A stretch of DNA of 64,000 nucleotides from Cocos nucifera (taxonomy: Eukaryota > Streptophyta > Magnoliopsida > Arecales > Arecaceae), in assembly GCA_006176705.1 (NCBI GenBank), contig QRFJ01001028.1, forward strand, positions 845,136-909,135, written 5' to 3'. How positions within the stretch are numbered: position 1 is the first letter of the stretch; every line of letters begins with the position of its first letter. A program made the translations under genes and the position numbers. Positions 47,910-60,401 of this stretch are shown one piece after another. The notes beneath the pieces were generated by a model. The model was given only the letters and a program-made list of their open reading frames with translations, had not been told where the DNA came from and ran no database searches.

Positions 47910-49275
47910 CTTTATCTGCAGGAGATAAGATCTCCTCCGAGCACCTAAGTCAATCTCAACTAGAGATAAGATCTCTCTCGAGTGATCGGGCCAACCTCGA
48001 CCGCGGAAGATAAGATCTCCCCCGAGGAGCTCAACCTTTAACCTCGGCTGCAGGAGATAAGATCTCCCCCGAGCCAACCTTGACTGTAGGAGATAAGATC
48101 TCTCCCGAACCAATCTCGATTGTAGGAGATAAGATCTCCCTCAAGCTTTAATCTCGGCTGCAGAAGATAAAATCTTCTCCAAGCCAACCTCAGCTCCAGG
48201 AGATAAGATCTCTCTCGAGTGCTCGAGTCAACGTCGGCTAGAGATAAGATCTCTCCCGAGCTAATCTCGACTATGGAAGATAAGATCTCTCCCGAGGAGC
48301 TCAACCTTCAACCTCGACTGCAGGAGATAAGATCTTTTCCGAGCTAACCTCGGCTGTAGGAGATAAGATCTCTCCCGAGCCTCCGAGTCAACCTCGATTG
48401 CAGAAGATAAGATCTCCTCCGAGCTCCAACCTCGGCTATAGGAGATAAGATCTCCTCCGAGCTAACCTTAGCTGCAGGAGATAAGATCTCCCCCGAGTGC
48501 CCGAGTCAACCTCGGCTAGAGATAAGATCTCTCCTAAGCGATCAGGCCAACCTCGACTGCGGAAGATAAGATCTCCCCCAAGTAACTCAACCTTCAACCT
48601 CGACTACCGGAGATAAGATCTCCCTCGAGCCAACCTCAACTGTAGGAGATAAGATCTCTCCTCAACTTTAATCTCGACTATAGGAGATAAGATCTCCCCC
48701 GAGTCAACCTCGGCTGTAGGAGATAAGATCTCCCCCGAGCCAACCTCAGCTGTAGGAGACAAGATCTCTCCCAAGTTTTAATCTCGACTACAGAAGATAA
48801 GATCTCTTCCGAGCCAATCTCGACTGCAGGAGATAAGATCTTTTCCGAGCCAACCTCGACTGCAGGAGATAAGATCTCCCCTAAGCTTTAACCTCGACTA
48901 CAGGAGATAAAGATCTCCCGAGCGCCCGAGTCAACCTCGGCTAGAGATAAGATCTCTCCCGAGTGACCAGGCCAACCTCGACTGTGGAAGATAAGATCTT
49001 TTCCAAAGAGCTCAACCTTCAACCTCGGCTGTAGGAGATAAGATCTTTCCTGAGCTTCAATCTCGGCTGCAGGAGATAAGATCTTCCCCGAACTTTAATC
49101 TCGACTGCAGGAGTTAAGATCTCTCCCGAGCGATCGAACTAACCTCGACTGCAGGAGATAAGATCTCCTCCAAGGAGCTCAACCTTCAATCTTGACTGCA
49201 GGAGATAAGATCTCCCTCGAGGAGCTCAACCTTCAACTTTGGTTGGAGATGAGATCTCCTCCGAGCTTCAACCTA
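47910..49275 (+). repeat. GAGATAAGATCTC palindromic tandem array of B2
   Basis: Same unit family as B1 (25,921-28,785), mostly 38-41 bp, with an estimated 33-35 copies. The first unit lies about 200 bases after the integrase end and the last about 90 bases before the 3' LTR. Unit variants with GATTAAG-like or GTTAAG spacers are rare. It fills the position where A has its own hairpin array and antisense gene. Confidence 0.93.
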
Positions 49276-49366
49276 AACTAGCGCAGAGCTCTGAAGAGGA
49301 CTTCGACAGTCGCCTCTTCGACACTCTCTTCTTTCGAGTTTCGAACTTGAAAGTGGGAGAGACTAT

Positions 49367-50580
49367 TATTGAGAATAAATCTCGCTCCTACCGAAGTTCA
49401 GTCTGATGATCAGTCTAATGCAACCGAAAGTCACGAAAGAGTTCCAGCGGTCGAGCCTTAGCCAAACTCCTTCAATCGACCGAGCTCTCCAGCAGTCGAG
49501 CCTAGCCAAACTCTTTCAATCGACCAAACTCCCCAACGATCGAGGCCAGCCAAACTTCTTCAATCGACTGAACTCCCCAGCGGTTGAGCCCAGTCGAACT
49601 CCTTCAACCGATCGAACTCTCTAGCGGTCGAGTCTTAGTCGAATTTCTTCAATCGACCGAGCTTCTCAACGGTCGAGCTTCAGTCAGACTCTCACGAGAG
49701 TCGAACTTTCTCCACACTCCTTTAGTCGAATGCCTACAGAAGCCGAACTCTTTTCGAACTTCTCCTTCGATCGGACTTCTTCAAGAGCTGGACTTCTCCC
49801 AGACATCTTCTTTGGCCAAACTTCTATGGGAGCCAGACTCCTGGATCCCTCTTTCAGTCGGATGCCTACAGAAGCCGAACTCTTTTCAGACTTCTCCTTC
49901 GATCGAACTTCTTCAGGAGTCAGATTTCTTTCAGACATCTCCTTCGATCGGACTTCTATGGAAGCCAAACTCCTGAATCCCTCCTTCAGTCGGATGCCTA
50001 TGGAAGCCAAACTCCTTCAGCTAGCATTCATCCCGGGCGATCTTCTTTAGCCATATTCCCTTTGAGAGTTCGAATTCCTCCAAAATGGGTATACGTCAAA
50101 GCTCTTCAACCCTTTATGCGGCTCCAAGTAGCTTAGTATCAGACGGCTGCGGCCGTCACCATCAGTCCGTTGCAGATGACAGCGGCCCGCTACCGAGTGA
50201 CGATGGCTGTCACCATCAATCTATTGCAGACGGTGCTGCAGGCAGCGCCTTCCTCTGTGACTGACTCTGTCAGACCTCGAGTGGCCCGCTATCAAACAGC
50301 TACAGCTGTCACCATCAACCTGCTACAAGCTCCACCTATAAAAAGGGATCCTCTAGATATGCTTTCTCTAAGCTCTAAACTCTCTTCTCTAAAACTCTAC
50401 CGAACTCATTCCTGAGCACTCTATTTCTATTGGTTAGAAAAGCTGACTTGATCGTCGGAGGATCCTGTCGGAGCCACCACCACCAACTCCGAACGAAATT
50501 TTGTTTTGCAGGTCACCGATGGTGACCTCGTCTTCCTCTACTCCAGCTTGTTCCGACGTCAATCAAATTCTGTGACAATA
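49367..50580 (+). repeat. 3' LTR of B2
   Basis: TATTGAGAATAAATCTC (TG mutated to TA) to GTGACAATA. TATA box at 50,337. GAAAGTGGGAGAGAC just before it is the purine tract. Only one base longer than the 5' LTR, but with many scattered substitutions. Confidence 0.9.
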
Positions 50581-50585
50581 GAGTC

Positions 50586-52130
50586 TATGTCAATCGATAT
50601 CATATGTGCATGATAAGCATTCAACCAAAGTAATATATAAATAAAAGGTAGATCATGTTTTTGGAATTCTATCATATACAAAGCTATAGATGATAAAAAA
50701 AAACAAACAAATAAAAAAAAAAACATGATATTATACAAAGTTACGATGATATATTAATCTCAAACATCCAACTATAATATAATAAAAAATATCTATAGAT
50801 ATTTTTCCAAAATGCTAGCATTTGGTGATTTTCAACATTAGCTCATCAACTTTCATTTAAAAACTCCACTAATAATATCTGGTCTATCTTCAAGCCATTG
50901 CCCAGGAATTAAATTTAGAGCGGACTGAATCTTTAGCCACTGAGCATTATAGGTAAATGTAATAAACATGTTAGGATGTCTATACCATCTATAAATAGCG
51001 ATTATATCTTGGTAGTTTTGGACCATATACCTTAGACTCACTATGAAACTTGAAGGTAATATGATTCGTTTTCCAATAGCATTACCATCAACATTACTTT
51101 TTACAATCACATCTTTAATTTTTATAAATTTTGGATCAAGGATCCTTTTGATTTCTCCTGATATAACCAAGTCTCTCTTCTTCGACATATATGAAAAAGT
51201 ATCAACTATATATTGCTGGAATAATCTTTCTCCTCTTTTCAATGTTTTTTCTTCACACATTCTTTGCTACAGTTTATAAGCATAAAATTCTCTTATGGTA
51301 ACACATTATCCATTTATTCAATATTTATATTGATTACTTTTATACTTAATATCAATTTTGAAATCATCTTCATCATTTGAAAATAGAATTGAATATTGCA
51401 CAGCCATAAAGCTAAGATGTAAGTCGCTAATATACTTTAAACCATTTATTTTATGTTCAACAATGATATCATATTGCCAATCGATATGATCCAAATCACC
51501 AACTATCTGGCTAGCTATTTCCAAATACGAGGGAGTGTTATATTGTATGCTGTCTCCCTGCCCAGTAATTTTAACTAAACAGGTAAGAACGCCGATTGTT
51601 TAAAGCAAAATCTAACCATTATAAATACTTTGATAATTTAGTTTTCACGATCAAATATTGTCATCAGACCTTCTACAACTTTTTGATCTATACCTAAAGG
51701 ATTTTCATTTGAGTTCAATGCCTTCATTTAGTTCTTAACTTTGTTTTTATTATCAATTGAGCAAATTTGGGCTTTTCTCTATCAATCGAAAGGAGCAAAC
51801 CCATGCGGTGATTATTCTGACCATGGATTCGAAACATGTATGGCCCCGATTTCTTATTGATTTTGTTATCAATCTTTACTTCTATGGATGTGAATAAGAA
51901 GACAGAGTTGCAGGCTCTCTTATATTCTCTTGAAACTTTACAATGCTTTTTTCTCCACCATAATCCAATAAAGAATCCAAAAAAGATGGGTTTCTTACGG
52001 CAATGAAAGATCTACCCTTCCCTCCCGACAACATGAAGTATATATGAGGAAACCGCATCATGCGATTTGCATATATGATCTTTGTACTAGAATATAGCTC
52101 CATAAAATTGGTATTCATACTTAGGCAATC
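50586..52130 (-). pseudogene. Helitron Rep/helicase-like protein, upstream half
   Basis: Minus-strand order: a worn stretch from about 52,118 to 51,740 with YMFRIHGQNNHRMGLLLSID; IVGDLDHIDWQYDIIVEHKI and ISDLHLSFMAVQYSILFSND (51,500-51,380); then the Helitron-like N domain LFQQYIVDTFSYMSKKRDLV, GKRIILPSSFIVSLRYMVQN and ALNLIPGQWLEDRPDIISGV (51,220-50,860). The reading runs into B2 at 50,586 and resumes at 40,997. Rolling-circle Rep/helicase proteins of Helitrons have this order. Frameshifts near 51,870, 51,540 and 51,290. Confidence 0.85.
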
Positions 52131-52860
52131 CTAAATTTAATAGTTGGCTAAATTTTCCTACACTAAAATAAAAAATATTGAAATACCCAAATAAGGTATG
52201 ATTCAAAAAATTATCGAAATAGGTAATACTAAAGTGCTTACTTTGATTTTGAGAGCATAATAGTTTTTTTTTTGTTTTGTTTTTGCTGCAAAGAAACAGC
52301 CAATTTGTAGAAACTGTATTGGACTCTTCATTTCCTTGTGTTTGTATTTAGGTAATAAGAAACTTCAACATAACAAATACTATCCATGTAAAAAAATCAG
52401 AAAACTAAATTTTTCATGATAAATAGTTTTTTTATATATAAAAAATATACCTTCAACTATTAGTGGTTCAGCATCTTCTTGAACTACTTCAAAAGGAATA
52501 TTTTGTGTAACATCCTTTCCACCCATATCACTTGGAATCATACTTTGAGAATTATAAGATCCGCTCAACATATTATTCACCAGCCATTTTATCTGATTCA
52601 AGACAGGAATCTCTTCGCATGCATGATTATTGAAGCATCTTTTAACATCAATTATGGAATGCAAATGGTTGTGCGAAATGTTATATTCTTCAATATTATT
52701 ATGATTATTGAAGCATCTTTTAACATCAATTATGGAATGCATACAGTGCCGAAGTGTTATATTCTTCAATATTATTATCCAAATTATCATCCATTCTCTT
52801 TGATTTTCTATCCTTGCATTGAGCAATAATGTTTATTCTTCTCATACTACTCTGCCTACA
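52131..52860. other. Possible upstream Helitron flank with a 78-bp tandem duplication
   Basis: The unit 52,623-52,700, starting ATGATTATTGAAGCATCTTT, is repeated at 52,701-52,778 with a few changes. The reading in neither strand gives a recognised domain. It may be the non-coding or N-terminal part of the Helitron copy. Confidence 0.45.
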
Positions 52861-53816
52861 TATCTCATTGGGATTCATCTTTTTCTATCATGAAAAAAGG
52901 TTCGTAAGAAAAAGGAATGGAAAAACAAATAACCACAATGCCAAACATTTTCATAAATAATTGAAAATATTAATGAAAAAGAAAAAGTGAACATGGAGGG
53001 AGAACTAAAGAGAGAATTTTTTTTTTTTTTGTAGAAAGTAGCAATAGCACAAAAAAGAGGTGGTATATGTTTTATTCTTGACCAATAAAAAGAGGCGATA
53101 TCATCCAGTAATTAGAAAATCTTAAGATTAGTATGTCCCAACAATTCCCTAGACTTGTGGAATCCGGAAGAAATTTGATACCTGCAGAAATATAATGATA
53201 CATACATACATACATACATACATAAGAATTCTTCTTCTAAGGTTAGATCCAAGAAAGCTAGGGGCTTTATAAATACCACCTATATAGGTTTAAAAAAGTG
53301 ACATTTAAAGAGTAAATATGAACGCAGAGCAATCAAAGAGCTAGTACTAAAACTATATTTTTGTTGATGATGATATTCTCAATGTTGACTAACCACCAAT
53401 GCCATTCAAAACACTAAGATGGTTAAAATCCCTAGTATTGTTTTACTTCATTTTATTTTTTTATCCATATACCTCTAGGCTTAATGGATCTAAACAAGTT
53501 TTAGGTACTTTATGATAGAGATACTAAAAGAAGTCAAGGATTTGAATTTATAACTATTAGCTCTATTGAAGATCATGAAGTAGCTATCTAGAATCTTGAT
53601 ATGAGGACTCTCTCTATCACCTCTCCACGCACATATATATATACAAAAAAACTAAAGCAAGGGATACTATATGTTATTAGAAAATAATTGTAAATTGATT
53701 TCATCGGTCAATGAATATAAGTATGGATGCATCATATATGTAATATATTATGCTTATGCTTGCATCATTTCCATGCTACAAAATATAAGAAAAAGATGAG
53801 TCTCCTTTATCTCACA
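52861..53816. other. Unclassified AT-rich DNA
   Basis: It contains a short (CATA)n run at 53,209-53,224. No ORF or repeat of note otherwise. Confidence 0.4.
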
Positions 53817-53995
53817 TGGATTAAGCACCAAAATATAAAAAGAGACAATTTAACCCCATGATCATAGATCAAGCACCAAAATACAAAAAGAGAGGATCTA
53901 ACCCCATGGATAAAGGACCAAAATACAAAAAAAAATCGTTGAAACCCTATAGACTAAGGACCAAAATACAAAAAAAGATGTTCATACCCTTTCAA
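53817..53995 (+). repeat. Four-copy tandem repeat of about 43-48 bp
   Basis: The phrase ACCAAAATACAAAAA recurs at 53,827, 53,875, 53,917 and 53,960, each followed by a variable AGAGGATCTAACCCCATGGA-like segment. Confidence 0.8.
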
Positions 53996-55129
53996 AAACT
54001 ATTTTCTTCTATAGATAATCTAGAGTCAGGACGAAATATTTTTTGATATTTTTTCACCTCCATTTAGAGAACATTATAGTCAACCATCAATTTTTTATAT
54101 CTTTTAATAGATAAATGATGGTTTTATTGCAATTGTCTATGTTCAGCATCAAGATTATCATGAGTATTGTGGAGTCTCTTATATAGATACCTGAAATATT
54201 CGATTTCAAAATTGAATATATTCTTTAATTTTTTAATTGCAAATCCAGCAATGACTTCTTTTGATTTAATCTAACAGATTGTCCCCAAATCCTAGTCACC
54301 TCGGATGAGTCCTTCCCTTGTATTAGCACAATATCAATAAACGATCTTAGATACCCTTCATCTTGCATCTTAATTCCATAGATCAATTTCGGAAAAGCTA
54401 ATCTAGATATGATTACTTCCAACATAGTTTAGATGGAATCCTAACTACATCAATCTCTACAATTGTAAATATACATAAAAATAGTAATTAGCAAAAAAGT
54501 AATATTCAAAAAAAAAATATGTAGTAATACAATGAAAGAAATAGAAATAGATAGAGAATACATATAAACTGATTTTTCTATAAAAAATACATACATATAT
54601 TTCAGGAGATAATTAATTACGAGTATCCAAAAATGGTCATTAAATATTTTTAAAAATAATATAGAGAGACAATAAGATGCCAAGGAATATATAATCAAAA
54701 ATTTATGGTACAAACAAATAGAATAATATAGCTCAAATATTTATCATGCCATTATATAAGGCAACAGAACAATATAATCTAAATATTTATTATCAAAGAC
54801 ATATATATATTTTTTTAAAAAATACTTTTTGTCTAACAAACAACTTTGATGTACAACTATCTTTTACAAATGCTATCCTCGATAATCGTTACCTATAATA
54901 AAAGAAAAAAATATTATAACAAATTGTATACAGCTATCAAAAAAGGAATTTTTTCTTAAAATCCGTGCTTAATATTTATGAATCATTAACAATATTAATA
55001 TCATGGTTGTTATCATTATTATAATTATTATTAGTATTAGTATTATTATTATCACTGCTACTAACATTTATCTAGCAAATATTTCCTTAATGGATTCCAC
55101 ATTGTTATGAGGTAAGTGTTTTTCTTATC
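53996..55129. other. Unclassified AT-rich DNA
   Basis: No coding signal. A (TATTAT)-like patch lies at 55,015-55,055. Confidence 0.35.
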
Positions 55130-56740
55130 CAAATATTTATATGATGCCCCGGCATGCCATGCATACATCAAGGCCAGCCTTCTAAGTTTTTTTCTTGGAT
55201 ATACAAACAAGCAAGCAGCAGTCCAGCTACATAGCTAAGCATGCACCTTTATGTCCCCACCCAACAACTCTATTTCATTGAATACATGTGACATCCTCAA
55301 GTGCTTGCAAGCAATTCGATCCCTTGAGTCAACCGTAATGCTCATACGTACCTCCATGCCATAATGTAAACTCTTTTCAAGAATACTCCATAGCTCGATA
55401 CCTTTGTGCTAACTTTAAGATTCTATCTCTTAAACCAAGTACTACTCACCTAGGATGTCTCGGTCCTTCGTGTACTTCTATTCCATGACATAACTACTAT
55501 GCTACTAATCCACAAGCAATCAAGTTGCCTTCAGGAATACATGGATCAAATCTATACAGCACGACCATGCAATACTACTATTATGTATGAGGTTCAGGCA
55601 AATTCATCTCTAATGTCACTTAGCTAAACTACCAAGCCGGCATGTTCTATAGCTCCTTGAAGCTATAAGTGATCGTACACATCCAAGCCCTCCTGGGTTT
55701 TGCTATCCAAGCTCCCTCCATAAGCTCTTGTATCACGATCCCGATCTTGTATCCTCGATATACTTTTTCATCAATGACCATATTACTTAACAATATTTAT
55801 GGCCTTCTCGTACATCACTATGCATTATCATGATCTTGAAGTGTTCATGGCTATACCGCCTAACATCCCATGTTCAAGATCTACTCACATATTGTACACT
55901 ACCACAATATTAGCATCCAAGTCTACCATCTAGTAAATCTATTTGACTGACTGATCTTTATATCAAGCTATCTTCTTCTCAGCTCAACCCTCTTGGTCGT
56001 TTTTAATTCTTAGCCTAATACTAAGGCACATACCCCGATCGATATTCCATAAGCTCCGCTTGTACTTCATGGTTGATCGGCTCTCATGGATCTCTGGAAG
56101 ACATCATCCTATGATGCTCATAAGACTTGCTTGTTTGTATAGGCCACATCCTTGTCTGACTAGTCATCTATCACCTCTTCGCTCTATTATAGAGATCAAG
56201 AATGTATAGAGTAATCTGGATAATTTTTCGAGAATAAAACATCTCAGATATTCTCTTTCTGCATAATGTGGTCAACTCATCTGACCAGTATTGCTTCAAA
56301 TACCTCCATATGAGACCATTTGGGTATGGTATCACTTTACTCCACAATCATGCCATGATAGATCCATGTCTTGCAGGCCTGAGGAAGTCGAAGATGTTGC
56401 TAAAGCTCCACACCCCTCCTCAAACTAAGAGAAATCCTCGAGTATCCATATATATCTTGATGGTCCACCGTCATGCCAAATATCAAGCATCCCAAGTCTT
56501 CTGATATCATCCTATGGCTATGCTACTCCTTAGCTAACCATTACTCCCCTCAATACCCGAACATAGCACCTATCTAAATGCCACCCCAAGCATTCTAAAG
56601 TATCGAATAGCATTGCAAATTTTTGCCCATGCCAAATTCTCTGCAGCACTGTGCCATGCCTATGCTAGCATCCCTTGCGACATGCTTATGGCTAAGCCCA
56701 TGACAACATGCTCCATGCATGGGTGAGCATCGATCAATTT
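55130..56740. other. Unclassified DNA of more balanced composition
   Basis: It is less AT-rich than its surroundings and full of CATG and ATGC words, but it has stops in all frames at short intervals. No domain, LTR or terminal repeat is recognised. It could be an old, unplaceable repeat. Confidence 0.3.
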
Positions 56741-57640
56741 CCATACCCACTAAAAGACATTTTAGGAAAGAAAAAAAACAAGAAAATCCCTAATCCAAAA
56801 TTTCTCTCCATCGGTCCCTTACCTATCTTCACCCCCATCAATCCTTCATCCTTTCATCCCATCCTCTTCCCTCACCACATTATATCTTAGGAAAACTTTC
56901 CGCTCCTATCCCACCCTCCCCCTAAACATCAGATCCGCTCCCTTCTATCCTATCCTCCCCCCAACATTGACTTATCTTTGGTATGATAACTGTTCCTCCT
57001 ATGTCAGCCAAAAAAAAAAATCATCAATATCGGGATCATAACTCCTTCTACATCATTTCAAGGCAACGAAGTCCATTCCACAATTTTTCTTTCCCGTCTT
57101 CCCTTTTTCACTTCTTTTCATTTGATTTTTATTCTTTTTCATCCACAGACATTCGATTTTTTTCCTATCTTTCACCAATTTTTCCTTCTTCCCAACATTT
57201 CTTTCCAAAAACACAAACCTTGCCATATTTTCTATTTTTTTATTTGTCTCATAATTTTCTTTCTAGCATTTCTTTGTTGCTTCTTTGTAATTTTTTTCAG
57301 TTTGATGTGTTTTTATCCTTATCCCCCAAGATGTTCTTCAATTTTTTTCCTGTACTTTCTCTAATATTTTTCTTCTATTATATACCATTTTTTTAATGGT
57401 TTCATGCTTTCTAGCTCTAATCCACCTATTTGTCATCCATCCAATATTTTTCAAAAAAAATCTAAAATCTGCAAAATAAAATGCCAAACATCATGGATGT
57501 TTTTTGATTTTTTTAATTTTTTTTGGATATTTTCTTTTCCCTTATGCATCATTTTCTTATACCATCTTAATCCATCCATCCATCTCTTATCCCTCCTTTG
57601 TTTTTTTAAAAAAGAAATAGAAAAAAAATGAATTTTGGAA
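56741..57640. other. Pyrimidine-rich tract on the plus strand
   Basis: From about 56,800 the plus strand is dominated by C and T (TTCATCCTTTCATCCCATCC; TTTTTCATCC). The frames of Phe, Ser and Pro it opens (56,983-57,396) have no known protein similarity that I recognise. It could be a poly-pyrimidine simple-sequence derivative. Confidence 0.4.
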
Positions 57641-58741
57641 AACAACAAATAGATTTTGCTCTTTTGATCATATGTCCTCCATTAAAATATATATATATTT
57701 TTCTCTAGATATTCCCAATATGTCATGTGCCCCTTAATCACCAAATTAAGCCTCTATTCTAATCTAAAGTAAACCACTACTTGTCTCCTCTCTCACCCGG
57801 CTCCTGAAACCAGAAAAGCAAAAAAAAAAAAGTAGAGCTTGCTGCACATTTTGAAATCAAAAAAAAAAAAAAAGTGGTGCCTATCGCATGTTCTCCTAAT
57901 ACCAAAAAAATGCCATTAAAAAAGGAAAGAGCACAGGCACTGTATTTTTTTTCGATCTTATCTTGATCATTTGTAAAATCAAAAAAGTGGAAGACTATCT
58001 AAAAATAATCATCCCCTCATCTCTTCCATCCTAATCTTTTCATTTCAATCGTTTGAAGTAGAAGACTATTGAAAGCAATTCTCTATATGAAGGTCATAAG
58101 TAGCGGAAGGCCATCAGGAGCACCCTCACACCAAGAGAGAAATAGAGGATGAGGGTATGCTAAGGAGTTGCTCATCGATGAAGAGAAATAGGGATGAGAC
58201 ATGTACACTGCATGCACATGATCAGCCCAAGATCATCTAAGGTGATAGCATTAATCATCAATTCAAATATCAAAAGAATTTGCTACAAATTCTGCCCCCC
58301 TCACATCATGGTGTCCATTCTCTCTCTCTTGTATAAAACAAATCTCAAGTTCTGAAATGACGAGTGGATATATTTTTTTTCCTTGCTTTGAGTTAAGCTA
58401 AGGATCAAATTAAGATTTTCTCCAATTGATATGTCACAGTAAGCCACATCGCATTTAATAGCTATCTGAATCTTATCACATTAAGGGTAGGAGCATACAT
58501 CTATGATGGAATAGCATCTACAATAAAGGGAGTAAAAATATGGCACCTCTATCACATGCCACTTGTCACATTTTGGAAAGTTTTGTACTTCTCTTTAATA
58601 TAGTGTATAGATTAAATATTGACAATGAAAATTTTCAAAGTTTGAACTAATTATATATGAAAAAAATCACATCACATGCATTACACAGGGTTGTAAGGTA
58701 GTTTAAAATGATTCTCAGTCCAATCATCCAAATAGACTTTA
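57641..58741. other. Unclassified AT-rich DNA
   Basis: No ORF with domain content. Several poly-A runs lie at 57,817-57,873. Confidence 0.35.
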
Positions 58742-59576
58742 GGGCTTATTTTTTAGTGGATAAATATCATAGAAAAATTGATCAACTTTCTATTAACCAA
58801 CTTGCCTATATTTTTATATTTTTCTAGATACATAAATTATTTTTTCATGGGTAGTATTTACCTATGAAATGGAGAAAAAGTCTTATCTACCTAGGACATC
58901 AATATGTCATTTTTCCATTAACCAAAAAAATATTATTTTTATTTCATTCCTAATATACTCTTAATTTTATAATAATAATAATATAATAAAATATAATACT
59001 ATCTTATATATAATATAATATTATTATCAAATAATAATATTTTTATTATTTTAATACAATATATTATTATAATAATTTAATGTTATAATATAATATCTTA
59101 TTTTATTATTATAATATAATATTAATATTTTATACTACTAAAATAAAATAAAATATAATGTAATAATATATTATTTTAATATTTATTAATATTATATACT
59201 ATATTATAATATATATATTATTTTATTTTATATAATATAATTTATCATATCATATTATGTTATATTATATATAACATATATTATCGATATTATATAATAT
59301 TATATATTATAACATATAAAATATAATATATTATACTATATTATTATATATAATAATATTTATATAATAAAGGGTACTATGAAAAATATGGATAGATCTT
59401 AGCAACTCATCCAAGAAACTAATAATACAAAAGAACATGGATAATAAATTTTTGAGCCATTTCATAGTATATAAAAGAATTTAGATAAATTATTTTTATC
59501 TAAATATTATCTGAAAATACTTACTTAGAAAAATATAAATTTTTGGATAAGTTTTTTACTCTTAAAAAATGGGCCC
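58742..59576. mobile_element. Candidate Tourist-like MITE (835 bp)
   Basis: Left end GGGCTTATTTTTTAG and right end CTTAAAAAATGGGCCC are near-perfect inverted repeats. TTA stands on both sides (58,739-58,741 and 59,577-59,579), the target duplication expected of PIF/Harbinger-type MITEs. The core is AT low-complexity (58,960-59,360). No transposase is encoded. Confidence 0.5.
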
Positions 59577-59579
59577 TTA

Positions 59580-60040
59580 GGGGCATTCTTTGGTGGATAA
59601 ATATCATTTTCCCATGTTCTTATGCTTTTCAAGATGGGTAAGTTACTTTTCCATGCGTAGTATTTACTGATAAAATTGGAGAAAATTTTATCCACCTAGA
59701 AGGTGGCTAAATCATTTTTCCATCAACCAGTAAAGTTATATTTAATTTTATTCTCAAGACATCCTATTTGTAATACGTACATCATTCAATGCTTAATAAC
59801 TCAATCATCCATTTTTTTAAAATTTAAAAAATATAAAAGATATTATGAAATATATGGATAAATTTTAGCAACTTATCTAAGAAAGTAGCGATGCAAAAAA
59901 ATATGAGTAACATATTTTAAAGCTATTTTTTTATACATAAAAAATATAAATAAATTATTTTATATTTAAATATTATTTAAAAAATATTTATTTAAAAAAA
60001 TATAGATTTGTAGAAAAAAAATTATTAAAAAAAAAGAAAG
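59580..60040. mobile_element. Second, partial copy of the same MITE-like element
   Basis: GGGGCATTCTTTGGTGGATAAATATC (19 bases matching the left part of the first copy after its terminus) starts right after the shared TTA. GTAGTATTTAC, TTTTTCCATCAACCA and, near 59,835, GATATTATGAAATATATGG all have counterparts in the first copy in the same order. Its right end is worn away. Confidence 0.45.
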
Positions 60041-60401
60041 AAAGTAGGGTTGGGAACTTGAGTAAAGTCAAGGAGTGAAAACGTATTTTCACATATTTTA
60101 TTTGTGAGAGATTGAGGTTGTATCTTTCGGGCGAAATAAAGACTCGTCACGAATCCACCCTTAGATCATACAATAGCCGCTCTAAGATCCGTACAGATGG
60201 GTAGGGGGCTTTCATCTTGCTTTGAGCGGTGTATGATTGCACCCAACGGTCAACGGTAATTCCTTCGCAGGAAATATTCATCCCGGTGTCCAAGTATGTA
60301 ATCGATTGTCCTCCGTACGCTTTTCCACGTCTGCCAGAAGGAAGAGATCGAAAAGTCCGAAAATCCGATATCAAGCGAAGGAAGGCGAAATCGGGGGGGC
60401 G
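60041..60401 (+). promoter_or_regulatory. Upstream region and leader of the dioxygenase gene
   Basis: Composition rises from AT-rich to GC-rich toward the start codon. TATTTTATTTG at about 60,095 is the only TATA-like candidate. The bases before the start codon (GGGGGGCGATGGCA) fit a good plant initiation context. No specific operator is recognised. Confidence 0.35.

Larger units (their letters stand above)
41003..50580 (+). mobile_element. LTR retrotransposon B2 (Tat-like), complete structure, dead
   Basis: LTRs 41,003-42,215 (1,213 bp) and 49,367-50,580 (1,214 bp), target duplication GAGTT (40,998-41,002) against GAGTC (50,581-50,585). The interior has primer site, gag, protease, RT, RNase H, second RNase H and integrase, then a GAGATAAGATCTC array. 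No antisense gene like that of A is seen. It splits a Helitron remnant. Long frames survive (407 codons at 43,915-45,138), so it is younger than A, yet stops occur in gag and pol. Confidence 0.93.

Noticed and set aside
56983..57396. A 137-codon Phe/Ser-rich frame
   Set aside because: It follows from the C/T-rich composition; no membrane-protein or secreted-protein pattern beyond hydrophobic composition, and no similarity recognised.
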